This document shows, in pieces, positions 7,339 through 16,195 of a stretch of 64,000 nt of DNA. The stretch comes from Elusimicrobiota bacterium (lineage in GTDB: Bacteria > Elusimicrobiota > Elusimicrobia > UBA1565 > UBA9628). Location: positions 1-64,000 of the forward strand of contig JAUYSH010000101.1 of assembly GCA_030696455.1 (NCBI GenBank). The letters are read 5' to 3'. A program made the position numbers and the translations under genes. The notes under the pieces are model-generated. The model had not been told where the DNA came from. It saw only the letters and a program-made list of their open reading frames with translations, and searched no databases. How positions within the stretch are numbered: the stretch's first letter is position 1; each line of letters opens with the position of its first letter.

Positions 7339-7763
7339 CCGATGCCTCCGGCGCTCCCGCCCCCAAGCTCGTCCTTCTCGTCGACGACGACGAGTCGCTC
7401 CTCGACCTGATGGATCACGTCGTGAAGAAGGAAGGCTTCCGCACCGAGCGCGCCGAGGACGGCATCGAGGCCCTGGCCAAGGTCGCCGCGCTCGAGCCCG
7501 ACGCCATCGTCCTCGACTTCATGCTTCCCAGCATGGGCGGCTACGAGGCCCTGCGCGAGCTCCAGTCCCGCGGTTTCGGACATATCCCGATCGTCGTCGT
7601 GACCGGGCGCGCGATGGACGCCAAGAGCATCGAGATGGTGCGGCAGGAGCCGAACGTCAAGGATTTCCTCCAAAAGCCCGTTCGTCCGGCGATGCTCGCC
7701 GCGGCGCTGCAGCGCCTGCTCAATCCCCCGACGGAGCCCGGGCCGGACGGGTCCGCGGGATGA
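7335..7763 (+). CDS. Receiver-only response regulator (second of tandem pair)
   Basis: A 142-residue receiver domain with DDDES (~17-21), phospho-acceptor Asp in VLDFMLP, VTGR and QKP. It is a diverged tandem duplicate of the gene just upstream, sharing MVRQEPNVKDFLQKP with that gene's equivalent segment. The start is GTG 7335 within GTGA; the stop overlaps ATG of the next gene (ATGA). Lack of an output domain means it probably acts by protein-protein contact, or as a phosphate sink for a kinase encoded elsewhere. Confidence 0.85.
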   Translation: MTDASGAPAPKLVLLVDDDESLLDLMDHVVKKEGFRTERAEDGIEALAKVAALEPDAIVLDFMLPSMGGYEALRELQSRGFGHIPIVVVTGRAMDAKSIEMVRQEPNVKDFLQKPVRPAMLAAALQRLLNPPTEPGPDGSAG

Positions 7764-8221
7764 CCCGGACCGCGGGGCGCACGGCCCTCGTCGCGGCCGC
7801 GCTCGTCGCCGCCGTCTACGGGATGGCGCGCATCGACCTGGTCTTGCGTTCGCGGTCCGCCTATCTCGAGGGCGAGAAGTGGTCGCAATGGAGCCTCAAG
7901 CCGGAGCTCAAGAAAGCCCATTTCGACGCCGAGCTCGCGGAGCGCGAGGCGCAGCTGTCCGCCGCGCTGGCGAAAGGCCGCATCGACCGCGCGGCGTACG
8001 AGCGCCAGGCCGGCCTGGCGCGCTTCGAGCGCGATCAGGCGGTGGATGAAAGCTCCCTGAAGTACGCCTATGTCTGGTATCAGACGGCGGCCGAGCTGTT
8101 CAGCCCTCCCGAGAACCGTTGGAGCCTCCTGGCGCGCGCGAAGATGGCGGAGACCCGCGCGCTCTGGAAGAAAGAGCTCGACGCGCGGAAGATCCCCTAC
8201 GAAGACTACATGCTGGAGTAG
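7760..8221 (+). CDS. Membrane-anchored helical protein, unknown function
   Basis: A 153-residue protein with one N-terminal membrane segment (residues ~8-25, TALVAAALVAAVYGMA) and a charged helical remainder likely to form a coiled coil (HFDAELAEREAQLSAALAKG). No family is recognised. The 4 nt overlap with the receiver gene upstream and 3 nt gap to the protease-like gene downstream place it in the same operon, which argues for a role in the same membrane process. Confidence 0.65.
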   Translation: MTRTAGRTALVAAALVAAVYGMARIDLVLRSRSAYLEGEKWSQWSLKPELKKAHFDAELAEREAQLSAALAKGRIDRAAYERQAGLARFERDQAVDESSLKYAYVWYQTAAELFSPPENRWSLLARAKMAETRALWKKELDARKIPYEDYMLE

Positions 8222-8224
8222 CGG

Positions 8225-8965
8225 GTGCCGCGCCTGCTGATCGGCGTCCTGCTCCTGCCGCTGTCGGGCTCCCTGCTTTGGGTGTCGGCGAGGACCCTCG
8301 CCGGCGTCGCGGTCCGCTCGTCGACGGCGGCGCCGTTCGGCGCGGGGCTCGCCATCGCGTTCGCGCTGTGGGCGGTCCATCGCTGGCTGCTCGTCTCTCC
8401 CATGGGCCCCGCGGCCTGGGCGGCGCGCGGCGCGCGCTGGAGCTACGTGCTGGGACACGAGCTCACCCATGCGATGGCGGCCTGGGCCACGGGCGGCAGC
8501 GTCTACGCGATCTCCGTCGGCGAGAAGGAAGGCCACGTCGACCTGTCGCATTCGAGCGTCCTCGTCGCGCTCGCGCCTTACTGCGTGCCTTTCTACGCGC
8601 TCGCCGTGGCGCTCGGCTACCGGATATTGCTCTGGGCCCGGCCCGAGGCGGGAGGCGAGGCGCTGTTCCTCTTCCTGCTCGGCGGAGCGCTCGGGGCGCA
8701 TCTTCTGTTCACGTGGGATTCCCTGACGCGGGCGCGTCAGCCGGACCTCGACGCGGCGGGCGGCGTGGTGTTCTCGCTCGCGCTGATCGCGATCGCGAAC
8801 GCGCTGATGGTGATGCTCCTGCTGAAGGCGCTGTTCCCGGACGCGGTACCGCTGCTGGCGAACCTGCGCGAGGCCGGCGGGCTCACGAAGAGCTTTTGGA
8901 GCCTGGCCTGGCTCTGGAGCCGGCCGGCGTTCGAGGCGGCGCGGAAGGCGGCGCTGGCCTCATGA
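8225..8965 (+). CDS. Polytopic membrane protein with HExxH, M50-like
   Basis: A 246-residue protein with five or six hydrophobic segments. GHELTHAMAAWATGG (residues ~78-92) contains the zinc-binding HExxH of membrane-embedded site-2-type metalloproteases. A later QPDLDAAGG (~174-182) could supply the third ligand Asp seen in the LDG motif of that family, but it is not a canonical match. The start is GTG 8225, 3 nt after the previous stop; the gene ends in an ATGA overlap with a dolichol-kinase-like gene. It is likely an intramembrane peptidase or a catalytically altered relative. Confidence 0.6.
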   Translation: MPRLLIGVLLLPLSGSLLWVSARTLAGVAVRSSTAAPFGAGLAIAFALWAVHRWLLVSPMGPAAWAARGARWSYVLGHELTHAMAAWATGGSVYAISVGEKEGHVDLSHSSVLVALAPYCVPFYALAVALGYRILLWARPEAGGEALFLFLLGGALGAHLLFTWDSLTRARQPDLDAAGGVVFSLALIAIANALMVMLLLKALFPDAVPLLANLREAGGLTKSFWSLAWLWSRPAFEAARKAALAS

Positions 8966-9552
8966 GCGATCTTCGCCGCGAATTCGGCCGCAAGGCCTTC
9001 CACATGCTGTCCTTGGTCTATCTTGCCGGGTTCCACCTTCTCGGCTGGCCGCGCATGGCCTGGGCGATGGCCGCGTGGCTTCCGGCCGTCCTTCTCATCG
9101 AGACCCTGCGCCTGAAGGTCCCCGCGGTCGAGCGCGCGTTGCATGCGTTCTTCCACGGCATGATCCGTGACACGGAGCGCAAGCATTTCAGCGGCATTTT
9201 CCACACCACGGCCGGCTGCCTGGCGGCCATGCTGATCGCCCGGGGCGAGCCGATGATCGTCGGCGCGGCCATCCTTCAGCTGGCGCTCGGCGACGCGGCG
9301 AGCGCGCTCGTCGGCAAGGCGTTCGGCCGCACGAGGCTGTTCGGCGGGGAGAAATCCCTCGAAGGAAGCCTCGCGGGCCTCTCGGTCGGCTTCGCGGCGG
9401 CGCTCGCCTACGGCCTGCCTCCGGGCGTCGCCTTCGCGGCGGCGTGCGCAGGCGCGCTCGCCGAGCTCCCGCCGACGACGCCCTGGTACAACGACAACCT
9501 TTGGATCCCGGTCGCCTCGGCGACGGTCCTGGTCCTGATGGGGGTCCGTTGA
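8962..9552 (+). CDS. Dolichol-kinase/CTP-transferase-like membrane protein
   Basis: A 196-residue membrane protein starting with RREFGRKAFHM, as in the dolichol kinase/phosphatidate cytidylyltransferase-like family. It carries the typical LGDAASALVGKAFGR and GGEKSLEGSLAG segments that form the nucleotide-binding site. Such proteins use CTP to phosphorylate polyprenols, phytol or related lipids in the cytoplasmic membrane. The start ATG overlaps the previous stop and its own stop overlaps TTG of the next gene. The neighbouring glycosyltransferase supports a role in lipid-linked or surface glycan metabolism. Confidence 0.75.
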   Translation: MSDLRREFGRKAFHMLSLVYLAGFHLLGWPRMAWAMAAWLPAVLLIETLRLKVPAVERALHAFFHGMIRDTERKHFSGIFHTTAGCLAAMLIARGEPMIVGAAILQLALGDAASALVGKAFGRTRLFGGEKSLEGSLAGLSVGFAAALAYGLPPGVAFAAACAGALAELPPTTPWYNDNLWIPVASATVLVLMGVR

Positions 9553-10661
9553 AGCGGCGCCTTGCCGTCGCGGCCCGCCGGGTCCAGGGATTCTCCGGCG
9601 CGGCGCGCATGATCGTCGAGCACGCGCGCCGCCTCTCCCGCGGCGACTGGGAGGTGCACGTCTTCGCGGAGAAGCTCGACCGCAAGGCTCTGCTCGAGGC
9701 GGGCGCGGTACCTCACTGGGTCCCGGGCTGGCCCTGGGGCTCGTGGATGAAGCGGCGCGCGTTCGCCGCCGCGGCCGAGGGTATGACGAAAAAGTTCGAC
9801 CTCGTTCACGGCCACGGGGATCTGCTCGATCAGGATGTGCTGAGCCTGCACAACTGCGTTCATGCTGCGCATGAATCCCTTTATAAACGTCCTCTGCCCG
9901 AGGATGACGCGGTGGGGCGCATGCACGCGCTTCAGCTCGAGGGCGGGCGGTTCCGCGCGCTCGTCGCGAACTCGAGGCTGATGAAGGACGACGTGACGCG
10001 CCGCTTCGGGGTGCCCGCGGAGGCCGTCTCCGTGATCTACCCCGGCTACGACGCCTGCCGCTTCAACACCGGCGGCCGAGGGGATTTTTCCGCGCCGATG
10101 CGCGCGGAGCTCGGCGTCAAGCCCGGCGAGATCCTTTACGGCCTCGTCACCTCCGGCGATTTCGAAAAGCGCGGCCTGAAGCCGTTCCTGAGGGCCTTCG
10201 CGGCAGTCGCGCGGAAACATCCGCAGGCCCGCGCGCTGGTCGTCGGAAAGGAAGCTCGTCCGGGACCGTACCTCGCCCTCGCGCGCGAACTCGGGATCGT
10301 GGACCGAGTCATCTTCCGCGACCCGATCCCCGAGGTCTGGCGCTTCTACCACGCCCTCGATGTCTATGTCCACCCCGCGAAGTGGGAGGAATTCGGCATG
10401 AGTGTTCTCGAGGCCCTTGCCTGCGGCCTGCCCGTGATCACCGGCGCCTCGGTCGGCGCGGCCGAACTGCTGAAGGGCGAGCAGCGCGAATACGTGTTGG
10501 CCGACCCATCGGGTCAGGCGCTCGAAAACAGAATGCTTGCTTTGGCGAACCACTCGCTTCGCGATCAGGTCGGCGCGCTGGGGCCGTCGGCGGCCCTGCC
10601 GTGCGCATGGGACCGGAGCGCCTCCGCCCTCCTCGGCCTGTACGAAAGCCTAATAAGGTAA
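9549..10661 (+). CDS. GT4 glycosyltransferase, WaaG-like
   Basis: A 370-residue GT-B fold enzyme. The N-terminal half has VQGFSGAARMIVEHARRL and FDLVHGHGDLLDQDVLSLHN, recalling the acceptor domain of LPS core glucosyltransferase WaaG. The C-terminal half has SGDFEKRGLKPFLRA (donor phosphate binding), VYVHPAKWEEFGMSVLEALACGLPV with the E-x7-E GT4 signature, and the A-A-E-L loop. It transfers sugar from a nucleotide donor to a surface lipid or LPS core on the cytoplasmic face. Start TTG 9549 lies in a TTGA overlap. TAAAAT spans its stop codon and may serve the next gene. Confidence 0.78.
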   Translation: MKRRLAVAARRVQGFSGAARMIVEHARRLSRGDWEVHVFAEKLDRKALLEAGAVPHWVPGWPWGSWMKRRAFAAAAEGMTKKFDLVHGHGDLLDQDVLSLHNCVHAAHESLYKRPLPEDDAVGRMHALQLEGGRFRALVANSRLMKDDVTRRFGVPAEAVSVIYPGYDACRFNTGGRGDFSAPMRAELGVKPGEILYGLVTSGDFEKRGLKPFLRAFAAVARKHPQARALVVGKEARPGPYLALARELGIVDRVIFRDPIPEVWRFYHALDVYVHPAKWEEFGMSVLEALACGLPVITGASVGAAELLKGEQREYVLADPSGQALENRMLALANHSLRDQVGALGPSAALPCAWDRSASALLGLYESLIR

Positions 10662-10682
10662 AATCATTCCTTATGAGGATCC

Positions 10683-12923
10683 ATGGAAGGCCCTAGGGGA
10701 GCGTTGCGCCTCCTCGCCTCCGCCTTCCGGACCGTGCTTCGCGGCTTCGGGCTCTCCTTCATCGTCCTCGTCCTGCTCGTCGCCGCGATCGCGATCTACG
10801 CCCAGCACCGGTTCGGCCCGGAGGAGGCTCGCGCCATCGCGATCGCCCAACTCCAGGGACTGCTGAACCGCGAGGTCACCATCGAAAAGCTGGTGCTCAG
10901 CCCTCGCGGCCTGAAGCTCAAGGGCCTGCGCGTGCGCCGGGCCGCCGGCACCGAGGGGGATCAACTCGTCTGCGATACCGCGCTCGTCACCGTGAAGCTG
11001 GCTCCTTTGCTCGATCGCAGGCTCGTGTTCGACACCGTGCGCCTGGAGTCGCCGCAGATCTTCCTCGCGCGCGAGCAGGACGGGACCTGGGACATCGCGG
11101 ACCTGTTCGCCTCCACGAAGGCCGCCCCGAGCGGAGCCCTGCCGCTCGCGCTCGCCGCGGCCGAGACCATCGTCAGCGACGGCGTCCTTCGGTTCGACGA
11201 CCGCATGCGCGGGCGGAAGATCTCATTCGAGAAGCTGGCCCTGCGGGCCGAAGGCTTCGACCTGGCCGAGCCTTTCCCGATGGCTCTCTCCTTCGTGAAC
11301 GCCGTCACCTTCGGCACTCACACCCTGACGACGAGCGTCGCCGCGGAGGGCGCCATGGACCTCGCCGGCTTGCGGTGGTCGAGCGCCACGGTGCGCGTCG
11401 ACCGCTTCTCGGCCGAGGCCGACGGGGTGCTCGTCGAAGGCAGCGGCTCCATCGAGGGATTCCTTCGTCCCGTCTTCGAGGTGTCCGCCTCCGTGCCCGC
11501 CCTCGGCTCCGGGCGCTGGCCCCGGTGGACGGGACGGGACCTCAAGCTCTCTCTGCCCGCCACGAAATGGGCCGGCCGCGTGAGCTGGTCCGCGCCGGCG
11601 ATCTGGGACATCGAGCGCCTGGCCGTCGAAACCCCCGCGGGGACGCTCACGGCGAGCGCGGTCTTCGACCTCAGCGAGGCCACCGCCTCGTTGCGCGCCG
11701 TTCTGGGGACGAAGGACGCGGTCCTCGACGACCTGGCGGGCTGGCATCCTTCCTGGGCCGTCCGCGAGCCGCACGGCAAGGCCGCTCTGAGCGGCACCCT
11801 CGAGGGCAAGCTCGGCGCCTTGCAGCTCAAGGAGGCGGTGATCAGCCTGCGCGGCTTCGGGGCGGACTGGGGCGACCGCCGCGTCGAGCTGCTCGACCTC
11901 GACGCCTTCGTCACCGACGAGTTCGCCTCCGTCAAGGCGAGCGTCACCAAGGGACGCGTCGTCGCGTACGGCAACGCCTTCGACGATCTGGCGGTCACCC
12001 TGTCGGTCGCCAAGCAGACCTTGACCGTCGAGAACCTCGCGCTGCGGTGGGGCGAATCCCGGCTGCGCCTGCGCGGGAAGGTGGATCGTCTTTCCGCTCC
12101 GAAGGAGGTTCTGATCTCGGGCAACCTCGATAAGGTCGTGTGGGAGGACGCCCAGCGCCTCGTGACCGGCATCGCGGCCGCGGTCTCGACGCGCACCGTT
12201 GGTACGGCCACGGAATCCGCCGAGGAGCGCGAGAGCCGGCCGTGGGTCCGCACCTTCAAGTACGTCATCCCCCGCAGCTTCCCGGACACCGTCGGGCACC
12301 TGCGCGTGGGAGAGGTCAAGCAGGCCAACTTCTGGTGCAATGACCTCGACCTGCTCTGGTCCATCCGCGGCGTGACCCCCGCGCTCGACAAGGTCGGCGG
12401 GGAGGCCCGCGTGCGCTTCGGGCCCGGGCGCGTGGCGGACATCCCGGCCGTGCAGGAATCCCATAAGATGCTGCGCGTCATCTTCCTCCCGTTCATCTAC
12501 ATGCACAAGATGAACAAATTCTCCATCTTCAGCACGGCGACCGCCTATCCGAAGACGCTCGACTTCACGAGGATCGAGAGCGAATACGGGCTGAGCAAGG
12601 GCGTCGCCACGACGCGCTACTTCCACGTGAACTCCCCGCAGCTCGCGGCCTTCGCCGACGGCACCGCCGACTTCGGCAAGGAGCAGGTGGACATGAACAT
12701 CCTGACCCGCCTGGCGAAATACGACGGCGTTCTCCCCGAATGGTGGGTGGACGAGGCCGGGCGCCCGTCGATCGGCTTCCGGGTGAAGGGCGACCTCAAC
12801 CGTCCCGAGCTTGAGCCCCGATTCAAGAAGATCCCCGTCGACGAGATCGAGCGGAAGCTCAACGAAGGCCGCGCCTCCGGCAAGAAGCGCTTCGAGGCGA
12901 TCGAGAAGCTTCAGACTTTGTAA
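10683..12923 (+). CDS. AsmA-family (DUF748-like) membrane-anchored protein
   Basis: A 746-residue protein with a single N-terminal membrane segment (residues ~20-40) followed by AsmA-like repeats such as LNREVTIEKLVLSPRGLKLKG and ESPQIFLAREQDGTWDIADL. The C-terminal part ends with a segment like those near the end of AsmA/TamB relatives (SIGFRVKGDLNRPELEPRF). Large AsmA-like proteins bridge the periplasm and move phospholipid or control outer-membrane assembly. GAGG at 10675-10678 precedes ATG 10683. The upstream envelope-glycan genes are consistent with an outer-membrane role. Confidence 0.75.
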   Translation: MEGPRGALRLLASAFRTVLRGFGLSFIVLVLLVAAIAIYAQHRFGPEEARAIAIAQLQGLLNREVTIEKLVLSPRGLKLKGLRVRRAAGTEGDQLVCDTALVTVKLAPLLDRRLVFDTVRLESPQIFLAREQDGTWDIADLFASTKAAPSGALPLALAAAETIVSDGVLRFDDRMRGRKISFEKLALRAEGFDLAEPFPMALSFVNAVTFGTHTLTTSVAAEGAMDLAGLRWSSATVRVDRFSAEADGVLVEGSGSIEGFLRPVFEVSASVPALGSGRWPRWTGRDLKLSLPATKWAGRVSWSAPAIWDIERLAVETPAGTLTASAVFDLSEATASLRAVLGTKDAVLDDLAGWHPSWAVREPHGKAALSGTLEGKLGALQLKEAVISLRGFGADWGDRRVELLDLDAFVTDEFASVKASVTKGRVVAYGNAFDDLAVTLSVAKQTLTVENLALRWGESRLRLRGKVDRLSAPKEVLISGNLDKVVWEDAQRLVTGIAAAVSTRTVGTATESAEERESRPWVRTFKYVIPRSFPDTVGHLRVGEVKQANFWCNDLDLLWSIRGVTPALDKVGGEARVRFGPGRVADIPAVQESHKMLRVIFLPFIYMHKMNKFSIFSTATAYPKTLDFTRIESEYGLSKGVATTRYFHVNSPQLAAFADGTADFGKEQVDMNILTRLAKYDGVLPEWWVDEAGRPSIGFRVKGDLNRPELEPRFKKIPVDEIERKLNEGRASGKKRFEAIEKLQTL

Positions 12924-12934
12924 CCAGGAGAACG

Positions 12935-13537
12935 ATGAATATGAGCCGAATGAACAAGATGGATGTGCTGGGCCTTCTTCAGGAGCACGGCGCGGTGGCG
13001 AGCGGGCATTTTCGCCTCGCTTCGGGCCTGCACACCCCGGTCTACCTGCAGCCTGCGCTGGTCCTCCAGTATCCGCACGTCGCGCAGAAGGTGGCCAAGG
13101 CCATCGCGGCCAAGTTCGCGTCGCCGGTCGACGTCGTGATCTCCACGGGCATGAGCTCGGTGGTGCTCGGCCAGGAGGTCGCGCGCGCCAAGAAGAGCCG
13201 GGCGATCTTCACCGAGCGCGTCGGCGGCTCGATGGCGTTCCGGCGTGACTTCCGCCTGGAGCGGGGGGAGCGCGCGCTGGTCGTCGTGGACGTGCTCACC
13301 ACGGGGCGCTCGAACGGCGAGGTGGTGGCGCTCGCCCAGGCCTACGGGGCGCGCATCGTCGGCGTGGCCGCGATGGTGGACCGCTCGAAGGCGCCGCTGT
13401 GCCTCGGCGTGCCCGTGCGCAGCCTCATCGGCTACCCCCTCGAGGCCGCCTCGCCGGAGACCTGCCCTCAGTGCGCCGCCGGCGTGCCGCTGTCGACGGC
13501 CAAGCGCGAGATCGAACTCGGCAGCGACGGCGAATGA
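12935..13537 (+). CDS. pyrE: Orotate phosphoribosyltransferase
   Basis: A 200-residue enzyme that joins orotate to PRPP to make OMP in pyrimidine synthesis. The N-terminal FRLASGLHTPVYLQPA and the PRPP-binding motif ALVVVDVLTTGRS (residues ~110-122) are diagnostic. The flexible-loop region ARAKKSRAIFTERVGGSMAFRR is also present. AGGAG at 12926-12930 supports ATG 12935. The stop overlaps the start of the MFS transporter gene, and purB follows, so a small nucleotide-metabolism group is embedded in this operon. Confidence 0.92.
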   Translation: MNMSRMNKMDVLGLLQEHGAVASGHFRLASGLHTPVYLQPALVLQYPHVAQKVAKAIAAKFASPVDVVISTGMSSVVLGQEVARAKKSRAIFTERVGGSMAFRRDFRLERGERALVVVDVLTTGRSNGEVVALAQAYGARIVGVAAMVDRSKAPLCLGVPVRSLIGYPLEAASPETCPQCAAGVPLSTAKREIELGSDGE

Positions 13538-14751
13538 CCAAGCCGAAGACCGCGCTCCATGCCCTTCTGCTCTGCCAGGGCGTCCTGGTGGCGGGGCTGG
13601 CGCTGTCTTTTCCGTTCCTCACGCTGTATTTTTTCGATAAGCGCGGCCTGCCGATGGGCCTCGTCGGCCTCGCGGTCAGCGGAGCCGTCGCGGCCTCCGC
13701 GGTCGGGCAGGCCCTGGGCGGGGAGCTCTCTGACGTGTGGGGCTGCAAGCGCGTGATGGCGCTGGCGCTCGTCTGCCGGGCCGTCTTCACGGCCCTGCTG
13801 GCGGCCGCCGTCTGGGGCGTCTGGCCCGTCTCCGTGATCGTCGGGCTTCACGTCGCCGCTTCGTTCGCGGGCAACCTCTACGGCCCCGCCGTGCGCGCGT
13901 GGATCGCGCACGAGCACCCGCCCGCCGAGCGCGTGCACGCGTACGGCTCCCTGCGGGTGGCCACGAACGCGGCCTGGGCCGTCGGCCCGGCGATCGGCGG
14001 CTTCATGGCGGGCTTTTCCTACGGCCTCATGTTCGCGGCGACCTCCGCTCTTTCCTTGGTCTGCCTCGGCCTGCTCCTCGGCCTTGTCCCCGCCGCGCCG
14101 GCCGCCCGCTCCGGCGAGGTTTTCGCCTGGAGCGGGAGCCTGACCGCGGCCCGCGACCCGCGCTTCCTGGAGCTCGGGCTGCTGAGCCTGGTCATCGCGT
14201 GCTCGATGTCCCAGCTCGTGGCTCCCCTGTCGGTGCACGCGACCGCCCACGGCGGCCTCACCGAGACCCAAGTGGGATTCCTGTTCGCCGTCAACGGCGC
14301 TCTCGTCGTCCTGTTCCAGCAGGCGGCCACGCGCGTCGTCGCGCGCGCGGCGCTCACCCGCGCCGCCGCCGCGGGCTGCCTGTTCTACCTCGCCGGCTGG
14401 TCATGGATCGGCTTCGCGAGCGGCTGGTGGCCGCTGGCGCTGGGCATGACCATCGTGACGGTCGGGGAGATCGTGCTCTCGCCGAGCCTCGAGGCGCTCT
14501 CCGCCAATCTCGCGCCGGCCGGCCTCAAGGGGCGCTACCTCGGCTTTCAAGGCCTGCTGCAGTCGCTCGGCCAGGCGCTGGGCCCGCTGCTCGGCGGCCT
14601 CGGCCACGAGCATCTCAGCGGGCGTCTGGCGCCCGCGCCGTGGCTGGCCGCGGGGGCGCTCGCCGGGGCCGCGGGCTGGGGCTTCTACCGCCTCGGGCGC
14701 CGGCTCGACGACGCGCAGGAAGGTCTCGTTCTCCAGGAGGTCGCATCATGA
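13534..14751 (+). CDS. Major facilitator superfamily transporter
   Basis: A 405-residue protein with about twelve membrane helices in two halves. The loop after helix 2 (GGELSDVWGCKRVMALALVC) is the MFS motif-A type G-x-x-x-D-x-x-G-x-K/R. Substrate is unknown; helix layout is like drug or sugar efflux members. ATG 13534 overlaps the pyrE stop, and a strong AGGAGG for the following purB is located inside its last codons. The tight position between pyrE and purB hints at a nucleobase or nucleoside-related substrate, but that is inference from order alone. Confidence 0.82.
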   Translation: MTKPKTALHALLLCQGVLVAGLALSFPFLTLYFFDKRGLPMGLVGLAVSGAVAASAVGQALGGELSDVWGCKRVMALALVCRAVFTALLAAAVWGVWPVSVIVGLHVAASFAGNLYGPAVRAWIAHEHPPAERVHAYGSLRVATNAAWAVGPAIGGFMAGFSYGLMFAATSALSLVCLGLLLGLVPAAPAARSGEVFAWSGSLTAARDPRFLELGLLSLVIACSMSQLVAPLSVHATAHGGLTETQVGFLFAVNGALVVLFQQAATRVVARAALTRAAAAGCLFYLAGWSWIGFASGWWPLALGMTIVTVGEIVLSPSLEALSANLAPAGLKGRYLGFQGLLQSLGQALGPLLGGLGHEHLSGRLAPAPWLAAGALAGAAGWGFYRLGRRLDDAQEGLVLQEVAS

Positions 14752-16058
14752 TCCCACGCTACACCCGCCCCGCGATGGGGGAGATCTGGTCGGACGACAA
14801 CCGCCTGCGCGCGATGCTGCGCGTCGAGGAGGAGCTGCTCAAGGCGATCGCCTCCGAAAAGGGCGTGCCCGCCTCCGAGCTCAAAGCCCTGCGGCGCCTC
14901 CTCGAGAAGTCCATGCTCGACGCCTCCCGGCGCAAGGAGTCGAGCGCCGGCCACGAGGTCATCGGCATGCTCTCGGCCGTCGCCGGCGAGCTCAAGTCGA
15001 AGGCCCCCAAGGTCGACCGCTACCTGCACTTCGGGATGACCTCCTCGGACGTGCTCGACACCTCGATGGCTCTCCAGCTGCGCGACTCCGCCGACCTGCT
15101 CGTCGCCGGCGTCGAGGCCGTGCTCAAGCGCCTGAAGGCCCTGGCCAAGAAGCACGAGCGCACCTGGATGGTCGGCCGCACGCACGGCGTCCACGCCGAG
15201 CCCATCACCTTCGGCATCAAGGTCGCCGGCTGGCACGCCGAGGGCCTGCGCTGTCTGCGCCGTCTGCGCGCGGCGCGCGAGCTCATCGCCTACGGCAAGG
15301 TCTCCGGAGCGGTCGGCGCGTTCTCCCAGCTTTCGCCGGAGGTGGAGGCCACGGTCCTGGACGCCCTCGGCCTGCGTCCGGAGCCGGTCTCGACGCAGGT
15401 CGTTCCCCGCGACCGCTACGCGGAGTACTTCCACGCGCTCGTGCTGGCGGCGTGCTTCGTCGAGCGCATCGCGCTTGAGATCCGGCATCTGCAGAAGACC
15501 GAGATCCTCGAACTGGAAGAGCCTTTCTCGGACGGCCAGAAGGGCTCCTCGGCCATGCCCCACAAGCGCAACCCCGTCCTGTGCGAGAACCTCTGCGGCC
15601 TCGCGCGCCTGATCCGCACCTACGAGTCGGCGGTGACGGAGAACTGCGCGCTGTGGCACGAGCGGGATATCTCGCACTCGTCGAATGAGCGCATGATTCT
15701 TCCAGACACGCATATCGCGTTGGATTTCATGCTGGCCCGGCTTGAGAACGTGCTCGACGGCCTTCAGGTGTATCCGGAGAACATGAAGCGCAACCTCGAT
15801 AAGATGAACGGCCTCGTCTTCTCGCAGAAAGTCCTGCTGCGCCTCATCGACGCCGGCCTGGGCCGCCTCGAGGCCTACGACCTCGTCCAGCGCAATGCGA
15901 TGAAGACCTGGAAGGACAACCGTCCGCTGCGCGAGCACCTCAACGCGGATTCCGAAGTCACCAAGCGCCTGTCGCCTAAGGAGCTCGACGCCTGCTTTTC
16001 TTTAGAGCCCTATGGAGCCTCCGCCCGCGAGATCCTCAAGCGCGGAGGCTGCCTCTAG
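14748..16058 (+). CDS. purB: Adenylosuccinate lyase
   Basis: A 436-residue fumarase/aspartase-superfamily enzyme that splits SAICAR and adenylosuccinate in purine synthesis. It shows HFGMTSSDVLDT, GRTHGVHAEPITFG with the catalytic His, and the superfamily signature GSSAMPHKRNP (about residues 266-276). Length matches the short (Bacillus-type) purB class. The start has AGGAGG 6 nt upstream and overlaps the MFS stop as ATGA. An imperfect palindrome of the REP type starts 10 nt after the stop. Confidence 0.94.
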   Translation: MIPRYTRPAMGEIWSDDNRLRAMLRVEEELLKAIASEKGVPASELKALRRLLEKSMLDASRRKESSAGHEVIGMLSAVAGELKSKAPKVDRYLHFGMTSSDVLDTSMALQLRDSADLLVAGVEAVLKRLKALAKKHERTWMVGRTHGVHAEPITFGIKVAGWHAEGLRCLRRLRAARELIAYGKVSGAVGAFSQLSPEVEATVLDALGLRPEPVSTQVVPRDRYAEYFHALVLAACFVERIALEIRHLQKTEILELEEPFSDGQKGSSAMPHKRNPVLCENLCGLARLIRTYESAVTENCALWHERDISHSSNERMILPDTHIALDFMLARLENVLDGLQVYPENMKRNLDKMNGLVFSQKVLLRLIDAGLGRLEAYDLVQRNAMKTWKDNRPLREHLNADSEVTKRLSPKELDACFSLEPYGASAREILKRGGCL

Positions 16059-16068
16059 ATTTGTGTAT

Positions 16069-16133
16069 GGTGTCAGGCCTAACGTTAGTGACAGTGTTGA
16101 AGAAATACCGTCATTACCGTTAGGCCTGACACC
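16069..16133. repeat. REP-like palindrome, copy 1
   Basis: Arms GGTGTCAGGCCTAACG (16069-16084) and its exact complement (16118-16133) form a 16 bp stem. It continues inward with a few mismatches and G-T pairs to a small loop near 16100. The terminal GTGTCAGGCCT is shared with the palindrome at 38473-38537 and, as a half site, at 22643. It lies between purB and the RlmI-like gene and may also terminate transcription. Confidence 0.85.
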
Positions 16134-16195
16134 AATAAGTATGGAATGAGAGGGGCGGCTGCCTCGAGCCGAACCCTGACGCAAGGAGAATCGCC

